Source: Epiperipatus broadwayi (lineage: Eukaryota > Onychophora > Udeonychophora > Euonychophora > Peripatidae). Taken from it: DNA of 64,000 bases. The stretch spans positions 2,843,097 through 2,907,096 of the forward strand of contig JAQFVV010000151.1 of the NCBI GenBank assembly GCA_028023455.1, given 5' to 3'. Of this stretch, positions 59,951 through 64,000 are shown in pieces; within the stretch, counting starts at the first letter, position 1; each line of letters starts with the position of its first letter. Made by a program: the position numbers and the translations under genes. The notes below the pieces were generated by a model that worked only from the letters and a program-made list of their open reading frames with translations, made no database searches and was not told the DNA's origin.

Positions 59951-61640
59951 CTAAAGCTCCATCCATTCCCAAATTTACTAAACTTACCCATAATCTGTTT
60001 ATATTTACTCTATCATATACCTTCTCTATATCTATAAAAAACATATATATATATATATATCTGTATACCTACTCATATCCGTAAATTGTGTAACTACAAA
60101 TAAACTATCTCCTATATGCCTATCTAATAGAAAACCTCCTTGCAATTTTTCCACTATATTATTTTCTTTCATTTCTTTTGCAACACTTCCAACCACCATA
60201 TATGAAAAAACTTTATATAAACTGATGTTATTGGTCTATAATTGTTTAACTTGCTATGATTTTTACCCTTTCCTTTAAAGAATAACCTTACTCTTATATT
60301 ACTCCAACTACCTGGAAAATCTCTCTTCTGTGCCATCTTATTAAAACACAATAATTATTTTACTTTTGTCCTACACCCTAAATTCAGTACCATCTCTTCT
60401 GCCCATCCATCTAAACCTTTTACCTTTCCACTTTTCAATTTCTTTCCTGCCTCATTCAGTTCATTTTTTTTAAACCTAATATTTCCATTACTACATGCTT
60501 TTATGTTTGCTATCACTCTATCCTTCTCATCTAACATCTTTTCTATATCCATAATATACTTATTTAATATTATCTCTAATTCTTTTCTAGAGCTACTCCT
60601 TCATCATCTAGTAATACAACTCTCTCCCTCCCCTATATTTTATTTAATGTATTTCCAACTTTTTTTACTCCCATCTCTTCTATTTTTATTAATATCCTCC
60701 AACAATTTCCTATTCAATTTCATTCTCTATATATAATTATCTATTTTAGCCAACTTCTTTTTTTCCTAAGTACTTTTCCCATTAGACATTAACATCTTTT
60801 TCACTTTGTTTTTAATAGCACACTTATATTCTCTGCATGCTTTCCCCCTATCTTTTACACCTTTACTAATTCACTTTTTTATTACTTTTATTCTTCTGAA
60901 TATTCTCATTTAAAACCCTATTTACCACTTTCTCTATTGCGCCACACCAGTCCTTATGTTTATTATTATTATTTTTTTTATGTTTATTATACTCATCCCC
61001 AACCAACTCTTCCATGGTTTCTTCAACTTTTATTTTATGCTCTTTTAACTTACTCTTATCATTCACTCTCCATCCACATCTTTTGCTATCATTTCTACTT
61101 TTATTTCTATTTTCCATCACATTACTAACCATTTCTATTATAAAGAAATTATGATCACGACTACATACTCTCTTTATTATCAAACACCTTAATTTTCCGA
61201 ACTTTATTCATTCCCTCTTTCTCTACTAATACATAATCTATTGTGTGGAATATATTATTTCTAGACCATGTGTATTATCCCTCATGAATATTTGATAAAT
61301 TTCCAATGCTCAAAATTCACTCTGACAAAAATTCTTCAAAAACTGTCTATTCTTATTACCTAAGTCATAAATTTTTCAATATGGCCATTCATATCCTCTA
61401 TAACCATTATTTGTTTGCCCTTTTCTTTGAAACTGTATATATCCTTAACTAGGCATTTATATATGCTACTGTTCCATTCCATTATAGATTGACTATCTCC
61501 AATAGCTATATACAGTATAGCCACTATCCATTCGTGTATTCCTAACCTTATCTCAAACCACAAATGTTCTTGACATTTAACAGTATTTAAATATTTTTTT
61601 TGACATTACTCCTATACCAACAACACCAAACTAGAATTTC
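59950..61640 (-). pseudogene. LINE2, endonuclease and reverse-transcriptase N-terminal half
   Basis: Minus strand, in order. VWFEIRLGIHEW and MVIEDMNGHIEKF (the (G)DFNGH motif of APE endonucleases, near 61375-61410). RDHNFFIIEM (SDH motif, near 61130-61165). A charged linker at 60866-61120 and KKLKSGKVKGLDGWAEEM near 60400-60450. NNYRPITSVYIKFF near 60200-60250 and FIDIEKVYDRV (motif A, 60003-60035). Then the Penelope insertion. Frames are broken many times. The 5' end is not defined. Confidence 0.78.
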
Positions 61641-62554
61641 GCTGTGGCTCCCTCTATATATACATAGCTGGTAATAACAATTGATTTCTTTATTACTTAT
61701 AAAAAGGTGGTATCCACCTGAAGCAGATGTTTGTTTTTTTCAAATTAGCATTGTCATCAGAGCCTCAGCATTTATTTGATTTTATATTTTTTCATTCTAA
61801 GTAAAAATCCTAAATTATATTTCAAAGAAACTTTATTAGTGTAATACATGGCTATAAACTGTGATGTTCAGATGAAGAGCATGTGTCAGTAGGAGCATCT
61901 TACTTGGGAATTAAAATTATCAGTGTTGTCACTTTTGTCAAAACTAGATGAAGAGAGAGAAAATTTTTATAGTTCAGTGGAGATAGCGTGGAAATATTGA
62001 GAATTTTAGTCATTGGGAATCTTGAAAAGTTTCCATGTATTCTTATAGATAAACTTAGTAGAGAGAATTTTGTCTTTACTTGGAGATAAAATGCCTTATG
62101 GCATAAATAGATGTGAGGGAATTGAGTCCTCTCACATTGATTCCTACTATCCTACAGGATGAGATTGATTTACATTGTGGCCGCTAGAAGGTACTGCATA
62201 TGGGTAGTCAGAGTCCTGAGTGAAGCCCTCTGAGCCTTTAAGTGAGCTGACTTTCTTCGAAGTTGTAGGAATGTGTAGGCTGAAGTAGGTGTTTGCTCTG
62301 GTGTGACATCTTCCTGAATAGATTTAGTATTGTGAATATTAACATGTTTAATTTTACACTTTTTTTCCTGAGCTACTGTTGAGCTGTTGGTAATTTGATT
62401 GTTTGTGATTTGGTATTTGTTGTCATTAGAAGTAGATGGACTTGTTTTTACTTCTTCTTCTGAATTGTTTTGGGTAATTTTGGTTGAGATAAGGCAGCAA
62501 GTTTAGATATTCCATTTTGTATGTACATGTTGTGCTACTTTGACAATAACTGGT
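61641..62554. other. AT-rich DNA, possibly LINE2 5' flank
   Basis: No frame with a recognised domain. The stretch near 62140-62300 is less AT-rich. Nothing else supported. Confidence 0.45.
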
Positions 62555-62571
62555 AATAGTATGTATTGTTT

Positions 62572-62669
62572 TTTTTCCCATAGCATCAGCCGGGAAGTGA
62601 ACCCACTAACCCAGAACAACTGCTTGTAAAGCATCTGTCGCTGACCTCTCAACCACCAATGCTTGACAG
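62572..62669 (-). mobile_element. tRNA-derived SINE with 17-bp duplication
   Basis: Minus strand: CAAGCATTGGTGGTTGAGAG, GTCAGCGACAGATGC, TTTACAAGCAG, GGGTTCACTTCCCGG, CTGATGCTATGGG, T-run on the plus strand. AATAGTATGTATTGTTT is perfectly duplicated (62555-62571, 62670-62686). Confidence 0.9.
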
Positions 62670-62756
62670 AATAGTATGTATTGTTTGATAGTTAATATAA
62701 TTAAAATGATAATATGCAGTGGTGAGCTAGTAATATTTTATCCATGGGGTCAGCTC

Positions 62757-62861
62757 TTTTTTTTTTCTCATGTGTCATAGCATCGGCCAGGCAGCGAACC
62801 CGCTAACCCGGGACAACTACTCGTAAGGCAGCTGTTCTGACCTCTCGACCACCAATGTTTA
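62757..62861 (-). mobile_element. tRNA-derived SINE
   Basis: Minus strand: ACATTGGTGGTCGAGAGGTC, AGAACAGCTGCCTTACGAG, CCCGGGTTAGCGGGTTCGCT, GCCTGGCCGATGCTATGACA, CATGAG and an A-tail. Lies about 90 bp from another SINE in the same orientation; duplication not resolved. Confidence 0.88.
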
Positions 62862-63661
62862 ACTACGCTTTGTACTTTTAAATAAAAATGTTGTAACGCT
62901 GCAACATTTATTATAATCTTGAAAAAATTAATAAAATAATTTAATAATGGAAAATATATAATACTTTTATTATAATTAATAACATTGACATAAAATATTT
63001 TTGCATAAAATAGAAACATAAAAATATATATAATATATACTATATAATAAACCAAAATTATAATAGCAACTACCATACAACATTATTTCCTTCAGTTTTC
63101 TTTTTATCTTGTCTTCTAGGTGCCACTTTCAAAGCTGAGTGATGATTTTTTTAAAAAAGATTTTACATTCGGAATTGCATTAAATTGATTTAAATGCTTC
63201 CCATTTAATAAAATTGTCATTAGTTATGAAATATGTTTCACTGTCAGATTTACATGGTAAATGAAAATGTAACAATTTACTCTAGATAAATACTTTGGTT
63301 GTTTTACAATAGCGTGTTGAAACTGCCGGAGGGCGGGCTCGGTTTGTAAACAAAGATAAATATAATGTTATCGGGTCCAGGTTTCTTTTCTTTCTTTTTT
63401 TTTTGTTGGCTTTGGTTTTTTTATTTTTTTTTTGTTTATCACATTTATAAAAGTAATATCAAATCAAATTTTTTGTTTAAACACGACCAAAACAAAAAAA
63501 TAAATAAATGCATAAACAAAAAAATTACAAATAAATGAATTTACAAAAAAAAAGTACTTCATTTTTTTGCTTTTGATTCTTTTTTTCATTATTTATATTT
63601 TCAAAGGGGATGGGGTTTTTTTTTTTTTTTTACTGTCTACATATTTTTTGGTTGTTGTTTT

Positions 63662-63693
<32 letters not shown>

Positions 63694-64000
63694 CACATTT
63701 AAAATAAAAGTATGGCGGCTATCAAATCTATTTTGGCTACCCCAAACAACAAAAAAAACCAAAAAAAAAAAAACGGATCTATTAAAACCAATGATTTTTA
63801 AAAAGTAGTTAACCGATTTTTTTGTTTGTTTTGATTTAATTCTCATTAAACCCTTTTCTATTTTCGGTTCGGTATTGTACGACAAACAAAAAATCAGCCG
63901 ATTCAACTACTACTTCTTTTTTTTCCGGTTTGTTTTGTTTTTATTTTGCTAAATAAATCTATTGTCCATTTAACGGTAACATTTACAATCCAAAGTCCAA
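62862..64000. other. AT-rich and T-rich low-complexity DNA
   Basis: Long T runs near 63390-63440 and 63615-63632, and (GTT)n at about 63660-63690. TTTATCACATTTA...AAAAGTA(A/T) followed by ATCAAATC occurs near 63438 and again near 63690, a loose duplication. The minus-strand frames 62768-63076 and 63637-63906 overlap the SINE or simple repeats and are not genes. Confidence 0.5.

Overview
This is a window of a eukaryotic, almost certainly invertebrate metazoan, nuclear genome. It is very AT-rich, has no long open reading frame, and I found no host gene I can defend. The evidence for an animal genome is the repeat content: RTE-type and other APE-type non-LTR retrotransposons, a Penelope-like element with a GIY-YIG nuclease, tRNA-derived SINEs with A-tails and 17-18 bp target-site duplications, LTR-type elements, and many inverted-repeat elements. 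I cannot name the species.

Layout. 0-9 kb: AT-rich DNA and a non-coding LTR retrotransposon (2698-8384, read on the minus strand) with 1.7-kb LTRs. 9-16 kb: mostly featureless, with an RTE tail, a large palindrome (12.8-13.3 kb), an inverted repeat (15.45-15.67 kb) and a 77-bp tandem array inside inverted ends (15.8-16.6 kb). 16.9-18.8 kb: one copy of a dispersed non-coding repeat carrying a SINE and a foldback element. A second copy lies at 50.6-55.0 kb, split by an RTE element. 21-31 kb: decayed LINE pieces, SINEs and three loci of a repeat (family B) that carries a hammerhead ribozyme. 33-43 kb: LTR-like and inverted-repeat insertions and a plus-strand LINE fragment split by an insertion. 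43-50 kb: family A ribozyme elements, RTE, and a 1.4-kb terminal-inverted-repeat element. 55-61.6 kb: a minus-strand LINE interrupted by a Penelope-like element, which is itself interrupted by a family A element. 62-64 kb: two SINEs and T-rich DNA.

Main finding. At least two unrelated repeat families (A and B) contain a recognisable type I hammerhead ribozyme. The best copy (45785-45826, plus strand) has every invariant core base, three helices and a GUC cleavage site. Where two copies sit head to tail, the spacing is about 456-457 bp in both families. Family A copies have 9-15 bp target-site duplications and often occur as inverted pairs. This fits small non-autonomous retroelements of the retrozyme or Penelope-LTR kind. 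Two more families (the 12.8-kb palindrome and the 77-bp array, the latter related to the 3' end of the Penelope element) show a partial or decayed hammerhead fold. All mobile proteins here are broken, so these are relics; whether any ribozyme still cleaves is testable.
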